The notes under the pieces: generated by a model
Seen by the model: only the letters and a program-made list of their open reading frames with translations
The model's database searches: none
What the model was told of the DNA's origin: nothing
From: a virus
Length of the DNA stretch: 25,440 nt
Virus record (IMG/VR): IMGVR_UViG_3300025141_006002
Location: 1-25,440 of that record
Strand: one strand, 5' to 3'
Program-made: the position numbers and the translations under genes
In this document: positions 15,730 to 23,234 of the stretch, piece after piece
Numbering within the stretch: position 1 is the first letter of the stretch
Layout: each line of letters starts with the position of its first letter

Positions 15730-16594
15730 AATGCTCTTGCGTTTCTCCTGGGCGAAGTTTGCGAGATAGGGAACGTATTCCTCTACTGTAATAGTCTAAT
15801 CGTTCCAGATAAAATCCTGCCTTATTTAACATTCTACCTAGTGTTCTAGGTGTATATAAGGTTAAATGTGGTGAAGCAGTAAAGTTATCGCACATCATAT
15901 TAAATCGGCTATATTCATTACCCCAAGGATACTCCACTGTCGGAACTCCTATATATAACCAACCATCGGAATATAATCTATCGTTACACAACTTCAAAAA
16001 CGCTACAGGGTCGTGTATATGTTCTAACACTTGTTGTGCTGTAATTAAGTCAAATGTTAAGTTACGCCAAGACTTCTTCTTAAACTCCCCTGTTTCCACT
16101 TGACACAACTTATTTGCCCTAGCCCAATCTGCATATACTTTATTAGGTTCTATCGCATAAGTATCCCACTTAGGCCCACCATTCTCTCCCATCTTTTCAT
16201 GGGTATATGGTAACAATCCCTCGCCAGTGCCCACATCGAGCATCCTTCCTGATTTAGGAAAAACCTTGTCTTCGTGAATGAAGTCATAAACATCTGCTGC
16301 ATCCTTTAATTTATAATCTACATTCTTTTGTTGTGGTACTTGTGGTCTATATAACTTGCTGTAAAACCTGTCTGCTGTTTTCTTAGTCCATCTAGGAGAT
16401 TGGTATATCAGTTCACAATCATCACAGTAATAGAAAGATACTTTGAAATCTTTTGGTACTTTTAATTGGTTTAAGTATGGATCGTCATCATGCTCAAAAT
16501 ACAAATCACGTTTCTTTGAATTACATAAAGGACAATCTACTTCTTCAAACTGTTCATCCAACCCAGATTCCGTCAACTGTATACCCCTCATCAT
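15569..16594 (-). CDS. Zinc-knuckle class I SAM methyltransferase (341 aa)
   Basis: The ORF is open to 16696, but the likely start is the MM at 16589-16594, which has AAGGA upstream (12-base spacing). The earlier ORF Met would need a much longer overlap with the adaptor gene. The N-terminal C21-P-L-C24 and C57-D-D-C60 pairs form a zinc knuckle like that of sugar C-methyltransferases. The Rossmann domain has motif I LDVGTGEG (119-126), an acidic AIEP (147-150) and the motif IV-like AQQVLEHIHDP (186-196). The C-terminal 160 residues include LTLYTPRTLGRMLNKAGF. The family methylates nucleotide-sugars or small molecules, so a deoxy-sugar or lipid substrate is plausible. It overlaps the adaptor gene by 41 bases and the radical SAM gene by 161. 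Confidence 0.8.
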   Translation of the reverse strand: MMRGIQLTESGLDEQFEEVDCPLCNSKKRDLYFEHDDDPYLNQLKVPKDFKVSFYYCDDCELIYQSPRWTKKTADRFYSKLYRPQVPQQKNVDYKLKDAADVYDFIHEDKVFPKSGRMLDVGTGEGLLPYTHEKMGENGGPKWDTYAIEPNKVYADWARANKLCQVETGEFKKKSWRNLTFDLITAQQVLEHIHDPVAFLKLCNDRLYSDGWLYIGVPTVEYPWGNEYSRFNMMCDNFTASPHLTLYTPRTLGRMLNKAGFYLERLDYYSRGIRSLSRKLRPGETQEHYGRENRKRIEETFKNCCALEREYLAKQQESVSSEGDSQKDKGMEIPAVSNQMA

Positions 16595-17246
16595 CTGTGG
16601 GCACGATCCTTCTCGGAGATTGTCTCTGTCTTCCTTCCAATGTGGCAGTAAGAATTGCTTCCTCTGAAGAAAGTTCCATTGTAGGATCACGACCATCTTG
16701 CAGGCGAAGTTGTAAGTTTAATAATGCTCTCAAAGCAATTACTTTAGCCCATCTATCAGGGCAATCTATTACAGTAGTAGTGGTAGAAAGCCTTGTTGCA
16801 GAGGGAACCCAAGTAACTTCAATAGCATCGGTTGCTGCTTGTGTTGGCGGAGGTACAAGTTGCACTGCATTTGCTTCTATATAATAATAGAATTGGTCAT
16901 TTCTAGTAGCAGTCATACTACCATCTTCAAAGTAATACTTTTCTGTTTTAGCACTCAATGGAACAACTGGTTGTCTGTCTCCATCACTTTGTATTACCTC
17001 GACCAAATCAATTTTTTTGAATGTTGATGTTACAGCAGGATTTAGATCACGACTATCTGCCACTAAACTTGCTGTATGTATTTCTTCAAAATACCCTTCA
17101 TCAGACGCTACAATTATATCATAATAATGCTCATGTGCTGCATTTACAGCCCTTAATATTTGAGCATCACTCAATGTAGCTGTGGCACTATCTGTATCTG
17201 TTAATGTTCTTACTTCCGTTATAATTGTAGTCGCAGTAGTTGCCAT
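16554..17246 (-). CDS. Head-tail adaptor protein (230 aa)
   Basis: The first 45 residues have a helical phage-adaptor pattern (ITEVRTLTDTDS, LSDAQILRAVNAAHEHYYDI). The protein continues with a beta segment and a second helical section (DRWAKVIALRALLNLQLRLQDG, residues 162-183), and ends GYTVDGIWVG. This resembles the gp4/gp6-like connector proteins that bind the portal ring and serve as gatekeeper attachment sites. The gene comes after the coat and two small structural genes and before the gp10-like protein (with the enzyme block between), as in P22-type phages. TAATG overlap with the upstream gene. The homology is by pattern. Confidence 0.65.
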   Translation of the reverse strand: MATTATTIITEVRTLTDTDSATATLSDAQILRAVNAAHEHYYDIIVASDEGYFEEIHTASLVADSRDLNPAVTSTFKKIDLVEVIQSDGDRQPVVPLSAKTEKYYFEDGSMTATRNDQFYYYIEANAVQLVPPPTQAATDAIEVTWVPSATRLSTTTTVIDCPDRWAKVIALRALLNLQLRLQDGRDPTMELSSEEAILTATLEGRQRQSPRRIVPTDDEGYTVDGIWVG

Positions 17247-17785
17247 TAGGTTTTCACCTTTTTCTTTTTATTTTTAAAATCTATACCCACTTGATAATTG
17301 GTAGGATTCCAAACGTGCCATCCTCGGTTATTCTGATATTCCCAATCATCCATTTGTTTTCTCAATGCACCATCATTTTCCAGTGCAATATCTTTATACA
17401 TTTCTTTCTGTTGTCTAGAACTACGTCTCTCTTCTTCGTATTCTTCCTTCTCTGCTGCTAACCAAATATCATCTGGTCTTGCGTGTCTCCAGTTATCCCA
17501 TTCCTTTAACTGAAGTATCAATCCGTAGTCTAACGATCTAAACTCTCCGTTATCACCTTCCCAAAAACAAATATGCCATCGGTCTATAGGTTTTGGTTCG
17601 TACAACTTAATGGGTATTCCACGATCATAAAACGTAGCTATGTGAGTAAATCTCTTACGTTCCGATGGTCGAAGAAAGTGCCTTCGGTAAAAAACTTCCC
17701 AACGACACTTCCTTCCATTCCATTGGACCGATAAGTTTTCATCTAACCGTTTCAGTTCGTTTAGAATATACCTATCAGGGTTCAT
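17246..17785 (-). CDS. Conserved-looking phage structural-module protein (179 aa)
   Basis: No function is known. The opening layout, with NELKRLDENLSVQWNGRKCR then WEVFYRRH (8-35), then DRWHICFWEGDNGEFRSLDY (68-87) and a basic/acidic coiled helix (EKEEYEEERRSSRQQKEMYK), is one I recall as a recurrent small protein in phage head modules next to the coat gene. The N-terminal half is a Trp/Arg-rich beta section, and the C-terminal half is helical. The start codon follows the previous stop without a gap (TAAATG), and the gene is coupled to the adaptor by TAATG. A head-assembly or connector-accessory role is inferred from position. Confidence 0.6.
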   Translation of the reverse strand: MNPDRYILNELKRLDENLSVQWNGRKCRWEVFYRRHFLRPSERKRFTHIATFYDRGIPIKLYEPKPIDRWHICFWEGDNGEFRSLDYGLILQLKEWDNWRHARPDDIWLAAEKEEYEEERRSSRQQKEMYKDIALENDGALRKQMDDWEYQNNRGWHVWNPTNYQVGIDFKNKKKKVKT

Positions 17786-18268
17786 TTATTTCCCATCATC
17801 TTTAGGTGAATCATCATACTCGATACGAATGTATCCCTGTATAAAATTCACTGTAGAAGTGGCGGTAAAATTACTATTAATCAGTAATGTTGTTCCTGCA
17901 CTTACTAACATACCACCTTTATTACCAGTAACAATAGAAGTGTTTAGCGTAGCAGTAGAGATAGCACCAACAGTTGTTCCTGAGTTGAAGCTAATTCCAC
18001 CAGAAGCCAATAGACTTGTTGTTGTGGCAGATGCTATGGAAGAAGAATTAGCACGATAGAAGTTTAATGTAACCGAACCAGAGTTTCCAGCACCACCAGA
18101 AATCCCTGCCAAAGCTACAATCTCTTTTACCCTTCCGTTATGAGGAACGGGTATATATAGATTCGTATCGGCTAACGCTGTACCTGAACCATAATCTTCA
18201 AATCCAAACCGAAGCATTTCACTTTTGGCTGGATTGTTTGCTGCAATATTTCTATTTTTAATTGCCAT
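17786..18268 (-). CDS. Candidate head decoration protein (160 aa)
   Basis: The protein is predicted to be almost entirely beta. It has a short polar N-arm (MAIKNRNIAANNP), then strands such as LYIPVPHNGRVKEIVALAG, a Ser/Thr/Ala-rich middle (RANSSSIASATTTSLLASG) and a final VNFIQGYIRIEYDD strand. It resembles trimeric decoration or head-fibre domains in composition only. It is the first gene after the coat gene, which is where decoration proteins are often found. It has an AGGAG ribosome binding site. The gap before it (18269-18382) holds a possible terminator. A head fibre or a receptor-contacting protein is an alternative. Confidence 0.55.
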   Translation of the reverse strand: MAIKNRNIAANNPAKSEMLRFGFEDYGSGTALADTNLYIPVPHNGRVKEIVALAGISGGAGNSGSVTLNFYRANSSSIASATTTSLLASGGISFNSGTTVGAISTATLNTSIVTGNKGGMLVSAGTTLLINSNFTATSTVNFIQGYIRIEYDDSPKDDGK

Positions 18269-18300
18269 ATTTGCTCTCCTCTGGAGCCATAGTTAACCCC

Positions 18301-18365
18301 AAAATCTCCCTACTGCCTGTCTCCCCATGTGGGTTAATATTATTTTAACCAGTGTAGCAGGGAGA
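18301..18365 (-). terminator. Possible terminator / structured RNA after the coat gene
   Basis: On the minus strand TCTCCCT (18359-18365) can pair with AGGGAGA (18305-18311), and TTTT follows (18301-18304). Inside is a 6-base inverted repeat GGTTAA/TTAACC (18345-18350 with 18332-18337). A further GGGGTTAAC just downstream (near 18292-18300) could pair with the TTAACCC instead, giving an alternative fold. The outer stem is short and the loop long, so as a plain terminator it is weak. A partial stop after the coat gene, or an RNA-processing or stability element, are equally likely. Confidence 0.4.
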
Positions 18366-18382
18366 AATTGGATACTAAGAGG

Positions 18383-19624
18383 TTAAAGTGTTGCTTGAAT
18401 GTCAGTTATCCTGAAATTCTTATTCGGTGCATCTGTACCAAAGTTACCGAACATTCTCATAAATCCTTCAAATGAGTCTATGTTGCTAACTCTGCTTAAT
18501 ACTGATCCATCTTCATCAGCCCATTCAAAGTCTGAAATCTTATACAGATGCCATGAAGGTGCATTGATTCCGAATACAGTATTGAAAGGTGCGTCTACTT
18601 CAAATCGGAACTCTGCTCCGTTGAAGTCTAAGACTTTGTGTCCACCTTTCAGTGTTTGTGCAGTGAATCGCACATCTGGTGTAAGAAGGTCTAAATACTC
18701 ACGCCTCACACTGTAGTGAGAAATAAGGTGAGTAGTAGTGTCATCTTCACCAGAAGCCTCTGAAGCAGCATCCCATGCTTGTTGCAATAGGTTTAGCGTA
18801 AGAGGTCTGTTAGTCCCACTATTCCCAAGAATATTGGCTCTCCACGATTTGTTACTGTAGGCATCACGACTCACTCCAGAATATGTTCCTGAAGAATCAA
18901 TACCATCATTAACACCATTGAAATCGTTGAAAGCACAACCTGTCAATGTCATAATCGTTCCTGATACGACAGTAACTGTTGCTGAGAATGTAATAGTGGA
19001 AGACCCACTTGCTCCGACAGTAGCAGAAACTACTGTAGCAGAAGTGAAGTCAGTAGATACAGAAGATGTCTCTGTGGCAGCACCTGAAGCACTTAATCCA
19101 TCTAGTATCATACCAGCTTGAATAAAGCGAAGTGGGCTTCCGACATTTACTGTTGAAGATGTTACGTTTACAGTTGTTGTATTGACCGAAGATTGGTTAG
19201 AAGCAACTGTAGATAAATCTCCACGACTACCAAAATAAAGCATTCTATTAAAATACTTACGACTGTTACGAGTCATTCTATCCATTTCCTCGGACATAGC
19301 TTCAGCAAATGCTGCTCTATCTCCTTGAGACTGTTTCATAGCCTGTGCGGAAACTTCAATGCGACCATACCAATATTTTGGCGATACTGTGGCTGTTACA
19401 TAGACTTCGTTTTGTGCAGTAGGTAAAGTTCCTCGTTCTGATCTAGTACCTACACCAAAGTTCCTGCCAACGTGCACAGGATAAACAAGTCTTCTACCAC
19501 CAACACGTTCAGAAGCTGCGTTAGCAATATCAAACATTGTTACTTTTTCATTCAGTGTATCTCGTACTTTTCCTAGAAACCAGTCCTTCAACACCGCATC
19601 AAATGTGGTAGTTGTTGCTGGCAT
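18383..19624 (-). CDS. Major capsid protein, HK97-type (413 aa)
   Basis: It has the usual coat-protein layout: a short N-arm, a spine helix region (DRAAFAEAMSEEMDRMTRNS, 102-121) and a beta P-domain (GGRRLVYPVHVGRNFGVGTR, 42-61). Residues 137-228 are a Ser/Thr/Val-rich section (VNTTTVNVTSSTVN, FTSATVVSATVGASG) containing a strand LRFIQAGMILDG. This probably forms an inserted beta-barrel domain. The C-terminal part (DTTTHLISHYSVRREYLDLL, VDAPFNTVFGINAPSWHLYK) is family-like. The gene has a strong ribosome binding site (GGAGTAAGCT) and is followed by a structured gap. Scaffold upstream and decoration candidate downstream confirm the position. The length is close to P22 coat. Confidence 0.85.
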   Translation of the reverse strand: MPATTTTFDAVLKDWFLGKVRDTLNEKVTMFDIANAASERVGGRRLVYPVHVGRNFGVGTRSERGTLPTAQNEVYVTATVSPKYWYGRIEVSAQAMKQSQGDRAAFAEAMSEEMDRMTRNSRKYFNRMLYFGSRGDLSTVASNQSSVNTTTVNVTSSTVNVGSPLRFIQAGMILDGLSASGAATETSSVSTDFTSATVVSATVGASGSSTITFSATVTVVSGTIMTLTGCAFNDFNGVNDGIDSSGTYSGVSRDAYSNKSWRANILGNSGTNRPLTLNLLQQAWDAASEASGEDDTTTHLISHYSVRREYLDLLTPDVRFTAQTLKGGHKVLDFNGAEFRFEVDAPFNTVFGINAPSWHLYKISDFEWADEDGSVLSRVSNIDSFEGFMRMFGNFGTDAPNKNFRITDIQATL

Positions 19625-19634
19625 AGCTTACTCC

Positions 19635-20414
19635 TTACTCTCCTTGCTCCATTTGATCCATATATGCTTTTAAATCAGCTACATGGTCTGCACTAGAAAA
19701 GTTTGTATATTTCTTTTCTTCGCTGGAAGGAATCGGTGCTCCTGATCCACCTCCAGATGCAGGGGGCAAACTAGAGTTCTGTTTAAGTTTATTAGTGTGT
19801 TCTGATATAATTTGCTGTTTATATGAGTTTACATAACTTGCTCTCTCATTTACAGCAGTTTCCATTGGTGTTCCCAGGGCCACTTTAGCGTAAATCGTAT
19901 CCCAATCACCAGCTTGTAAATCTGGATTTTGTTTAGCGAACTCTGCTTTCTTCGTTTCCCAAGCAGATTGGGCTACCTGATTTTTTAATTGAGAGGTATC
20001 CTGTTGCACCTGTCGTTGCACATTTGCCACTTGATCTTGTAACTTTTGTATCGAAGCAGCATATGGGTCTTCTAACTCAAGTTCCCTATACCTATCTTCC
20101 TGCGTTTGTTGTTGTTGTTGATAGGCAAGTTGTTGAGCTCTAGCATCAGCCTGCTGATTGACCCAATCGTCTAGGCCTTGCTTTTGTTGCTTTAAGTTCT
20201 CCATCTCCTGAGAATAATGATAACCTTTCTGTAATAGTTCCGTTGTTCTAGGGTCATTAATGTCCCAGTCTACCTCTTTTCCACTTACCTTTAACTTTAA
20301 AGAGTTCGGATCACTTGTATCGGCAGGTATTTCACCGATGTTCTGATCTCCTACATCTTGGAATTGTTCCTCTTGAGGAGTTCCCATATCTGTGGTTTGA
20401 TCTTGTTCTGCCAT
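19635..20414 (-). CDS. Scaffolding protein (259 aa)
   Basis: The composition is that of a scaffold: acidic N-terminus, Gln-rich centre and helical coiled coil. The sequence LKVSGKEVDWDINDPRTTEL (39-58) followed by LLQKGYHYSQEMENL is typical of the short N-terminal section that precedes the coil in scaffold proteins. Residues 70-160 are Gln-rich helix (QQADARAQQLAYQQQQQTQE). The C-terminal 40 residues include a Pro/Gly linker and a short amphipathic helix (HVADLKAYMDQMEQ), the usual coat-binding element. It directly precedes the coat gene with a 10-base gap. It is expected to guide procapsid assembly and then leave. Confidence 0.8.
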   Translation of the reverse strand: MAEQDQTTDMGTPQEEQFQDVGDQNIGEIPADTSDPNSLKLKVSGKEVDWDINDPRTTELLQKGYHYSQEMENLKQQKQGLDDWVNQQADARAQQLAYQQQQQTQEDRYRELELEDPYAASIQKLQDQVANVQRQVQQDTSQLKNQVAQSAWETKKAEFAKQNPDLQAGDWDTIYAKVALGTPMETAVNERASYVNSYKQQIISEHTNKLKQNSSLPPASGGGSGAPIPSSEEKKYTNFSSADHVADLKAYMDQMEQGE

Positions 20415-20432
20415 GTTGCTCTCCTAATATAG

Positions 20433-20783
20433 TTAGTTTCCACTACGTCTAAATTGGGCGTAGATAGTTCCTGCTCCAACTAAACCATGAACAGCAATAT
20501 CGGCAGTTGAAACAATGTTAAGGTCTTTCAAATCTATTGTTGTTGCTGTGTTTAGCATTAGTGTTGGCAATATCGCAGTACCACCGACACTAAGTTGTAC
20601 CTGTGCTGCTGTTGCAGTTGCAGAAATAATCACTCTATCTAAAATAGTTTGATGTATTCTTTGTTTCGGATTTGGGCCATTTACATTGGTTACAGTCGAA
20701 GATATAAATATCGCTGTCGCTGTAGGTACTGTAATTGGACCAGTTGAATAACTATGATACCAAGTTCCATGTTTATCTGGCAT
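20433..20783 (-). CDS. Small beta-rich virion protein (116 aa)
   Basis: No family is recognised. Nearly the whole protein is short beta strands rich in Thr, Ala, Val and Ile (VPTATAIFISSTVTNV, LDRVIISATATAAQVQLSV), with HGLVGAGTIYAQFRR at the end. There is no signal peptide or helix bundle. It overlaps the portal stop (TAATG at 20783), so it is coupled to it, and it precedes the scaffold gene. A head decoration or portal-accessory role is plausible from position. A fibre-like role is an alternative because the composition resembles the fibre. Confidence 0.55.
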   Translation of the reverse strand: MPDKHGTWYHSYSTGPITVPTATAIFISSTVTNVNGPNPKQRIHQTILDRVIISATATAAQVQLSVGGTAILPTLMLNTATTIDLKDLNIVSTADIAVHGLVGAGTIYAQFRRSGN

Positions 20784-22930
20784 TACATTGGGCCTCCTTG
20801 CTGTATTCCCTCGTCAGGGGTAGCAAACTGATCGTCTTGAACTTCTTCTTGGATGGCCCCACCTTGCTGTTGGCCTCCCATTTGAGCAGCCATAGCTTGA
20901 GCATTTGCTGCTTGGATTTGTTCAGTTAAAAATGCACCATGCTGTTGCAGGTGTTGTTCGTACATTTGGTCTATTTGTGGTTGTTGTTTAATTAATTCTA
21001 TATATTCTGGTGCTTTACGTCTTCGGTTATGTATCTTAACGTGTAGCTGGTGATCTTGATATCGTTTTGCTATAGGCATAGCACCATTAACCATTTCTCT
21101 ATTTTCTGTTTCTGCCTGTGCTTCATCAAGTGCTTGTTCAGAGAATACATCTTGTGTTTGTCCAAACTCTAGTAACTCCATGACTGTACGCCAATCGGTT
21201 CTACCAGTTTCAGGATTAATAAATGCACCTCTCTGTTCCATATCGAGTATTTCTGCTTTCCTTGCCACTAAACTAAATGGAGCACCTAATGTTCCTGCCA
21301 CTACAACCTGTGTATTTCCTCGAAGCATATCTCCAGTAAAGTTATCTACGACATCTACTTCGTTATTTTTTCCAATGATACGAATCTTTTGAGGAACTAC
21401 CATTCTTTCCGAAGCTATTAATAAAGCTAAATTTGCTACCCTAGCGTCTGCTTCTGCTATATCTATCGCTGTAGTTCCTATTTGTGTGGTATCTGATTCT
21501 TGTAGTAATTGAATAGCGACACCACTTCTTGCACCAGAAGGTAAAGCACCTCTCGATACTTCTCTAACCCCTGATTGCTCCATCATATTTTCTCTGTGTT
21601 GCTTTAACACATTAAACAAAGTAGGTTGCGGAGGGTGTATATTTGCCATGTGTGGCATTTGTCCACCAATAGGAATTGCTTCCACTACTTCATCGGCAGA
21701 GGAATCTAGGTTTGATTCTTTGAGATGTGCACCTCTAGGTACAATCCATTTACCTTTAAATAACGAATGATGTTCTAATATAATAGATAATGCCTTATTG
21801 TATGCTTTCTGATCTGGTATCTGATCTTCTAAAGAACTTCTTCCCCATAAACGGAAAGGAACATCAATCTCTCTATAATGTACAAGAGGTAGAGGCCTAT
21901 CGCCATTATTATCTTTTGGTGTGGGATTGTCTCCCATAAACAACATTATATTATTCGCACATATAATCATTCTTCCATCAGGAAACTCTGGAGTAGATTT
22001 TTGCCAATACCTTTTTACTACTGCCCCTTTTTCAGAGGGTTCTCCACTTGCTCCTTGTGGGTTAATTTGTGATGTGGTTGGAGATACAAGTCCATCTAAA
22101 AACTTTTCAAACGTAGATGCTGTATCTCTATATTCTGGCGTTACATATTTTCCTTTATCTGGAAACTGTCTTCGTATTTCTTCTAAAGATAACCACTCTC
22201 CGACTATAGCGGAATCACATTCATCTAACTCTGTTCCACTTCCTATAGGAATTACTGAGAAAGGGGATAAAGTTTTAATAGATAACTTTCCAGTTCTATA
22301 TTGTTCCACTCCCACGACTTGTTGTTTCGATTGCATTACAGGTTCTCCCATTTCGTTCATCATGGGATTACCCATTTCATCTACTTGCTCTATTTCAGTA
22401 GTTTCTTCTTTAACACTAGATAACATCTCACCAGAATTAGGATTCCATTCTGTTAACAAGAAACCATTTCCACAAGATAAGACCCAACCAACCAATCTTC
22501 TCTTTAATTGTTTCCAATGCACGTCATTTTTAATATGAAACCATACCTTTTGGGCTAAACGTGCAGCATCTACATCTTCTTGTTCGTTAGAATTAGGTAA
22601 AACACTTATAGCTGCATTACCACTAGACAATTTAGATAAATTAATTCTATAAGCAGACATCATTAAATTAGATGTCATTCTAACTTGTCTTCTCCTAGAA
22701 GGAGGTAGCCATAATCTATTTCTTGATGGATGCCATACTAAATGCTGAAATCCAAGTAAATATGCAGTATTTAGAAACCATTGTCGGTGATAGGGTTGCA
22801 TACGATTTATACCCTTTTCCCATTCCTCTTGCACCATCGCCATCGCACCAGTTTCTGTTTTGGTGTGATCTATTTCATCTTGCAACTCTCTAGGAGTAGT
22901 TGGATCAAGCGTGATTTTATCCTCTGCCAT
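20783..22930 (-). CDS. Portal protein (715 aa)
   Basis: The ring that fills the special capsid vertex and through which DNA enters and leaves. The order of segments fits the large portal family of short-tailed phages: an N-terminal helix (MVQEEWEKGINRMQPYHRQW), then FLNTAYLLGFQHLVWHPS, a charged helix, and stem and clip regions with IADARV-like helices and GVREVSRGALPSGARSGVAI (453-472). The final 80 residues are Gln-rich (ANAQAMAAQMGGQQQGGAI), as in portals with an extended barrel. The length of 715 is near the P22 portal (725). It lies directly behind TerL and a small membrane protein, overlapping the latter by 14 bases, which is the usual place. Confidence 0.85.
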   Translation of the reverse strand: MAEDKITLDPTTPRELQDEIDHTKTETGAMAMVQEEWEKGINRMQPYHRQWFLNTAYLLGFQHLVWHPSRNRLWLPPSRRRQVRMTSNLMMSAYRINLSKLSSGNAAISVLPNSNEQEDVDAARLAQKVWFHIKNDVHWKQLKRRLVGWVLSCGNGFLLTEWNPNSGEMLSSVKEETTEIEQVDEMGNPMMNEMGEPVMQSKQQVVGVEQYRTGKLSIKTLSPFSVIPIGSGTELDECDSAIVGEWLSLEEIRRQFPDKGKYVTPEYRDTASTFEKFLDGLVSPTTSQINPQGASGEPSEKGAVVKRYWQKSTPEFPDGRMIICANNIMLFMGDNPTPKDNNGDRPLPLVHYREIDVPFRLWGRSSLEDQIPDQKAYNKALSIILEHHSLFKGKWIVPRGAHLKESNLDSSADEVVEAIPIGGQMPHMANIHPPQPTLFNVLKQHRENMMEQSGVREVSRGALPSGARSGVAIQLLQESDTTQIGTTAIDIAEADARVANLALLIASERMVVPQKIRIIGKNNEVDVVDNFTGDMLRGNTQVVVAGTLGAPFSLVARKAEILDMEQRGAFINPETGRTDWRTVMELLEFGQTQDVFSEQALDEAQAETENREMVNGAMPIAKRYQDHQLHVKIHNRRRKAPEYIELIKQQPQIDQMYEQHLQQHGAFLTEQIQAANAQAMAAQMGGQQQGGAIQEEVQDDQFATPDEGIQQGGPM

Positions 22931-23234
22931 CTACATCACCTTTATTTGTACTATATTCAGACATTAAGTTAGGAGGTAAATCCTCTCCCAACGCCTGTAA
23001 ATAAATAGAAGTTTCGTTTTCTGAAGCTGTAAATCCATTTCCATTGTTAGTTTCAGAATAGTCTAAGTTTTGATTGGCAGAATATTCTCCATAATCCCTA
23101 GACATAATCCTATCTAACAACTCTTTCTCTACAGCGAAATGTCTTTCCTTGTCTTTAGTCCTCTCTCTCTCTTTCAAAATAAGAAGACAAAGACAAACCA
23201 AGCCAAACGAAGCTGAAAATATTGTCTCTATCAA
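22917..23234 (-). CDS. Small membrane protein between TerL and portal (105 aa)
   Basis: It begins with TTG (23232-23234), supported by an excellent GGGAGG six bases upstream and by stop-start overlap with the terminase nuclease gene (TTGA). No ATG is nearby; the first one is at residue 44. Residues 3-19 are hydrophobic (ETIFSASFGLVCLCLLIL), followed by a highly charged helix (KERERTKDKERHFAVEKELL) and a polar Asn/Ser/Glu-rich tail. This is a membrane-anchored coiled-coil-type protein. It is not a portal or terminase part. Its place just before the portal is common for small unrelated phage genes. No family is recognised. Confidence 0.6.
   Translation of the reverse strand: MIETIFSASFGLVCLCLLILKERERTKDKERHFAVEKELLDRIMSRDYGEYSANQNLDYSETNNGNGFTASENETSIYLQALGEDLPPNLMSEYSTNKGDVDGRG

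Noticed and set aside
16595-16696. A 34-residue N-terminal extension of the methyltransferase.
   Set aside because: It would overlap the adaptor gene by 143 bases, has no family feature, and the MM at 16589-16594 with AAGGA upstream is a better start.
21921-22538. A 205-codon plus-strand ORF opposite the portal gene.
   Set aside because: It lies completely inside the portal reading frame, has no recognisable domain and no ribosome binding site context that fits the operon; the portal match on the other strand is strong.
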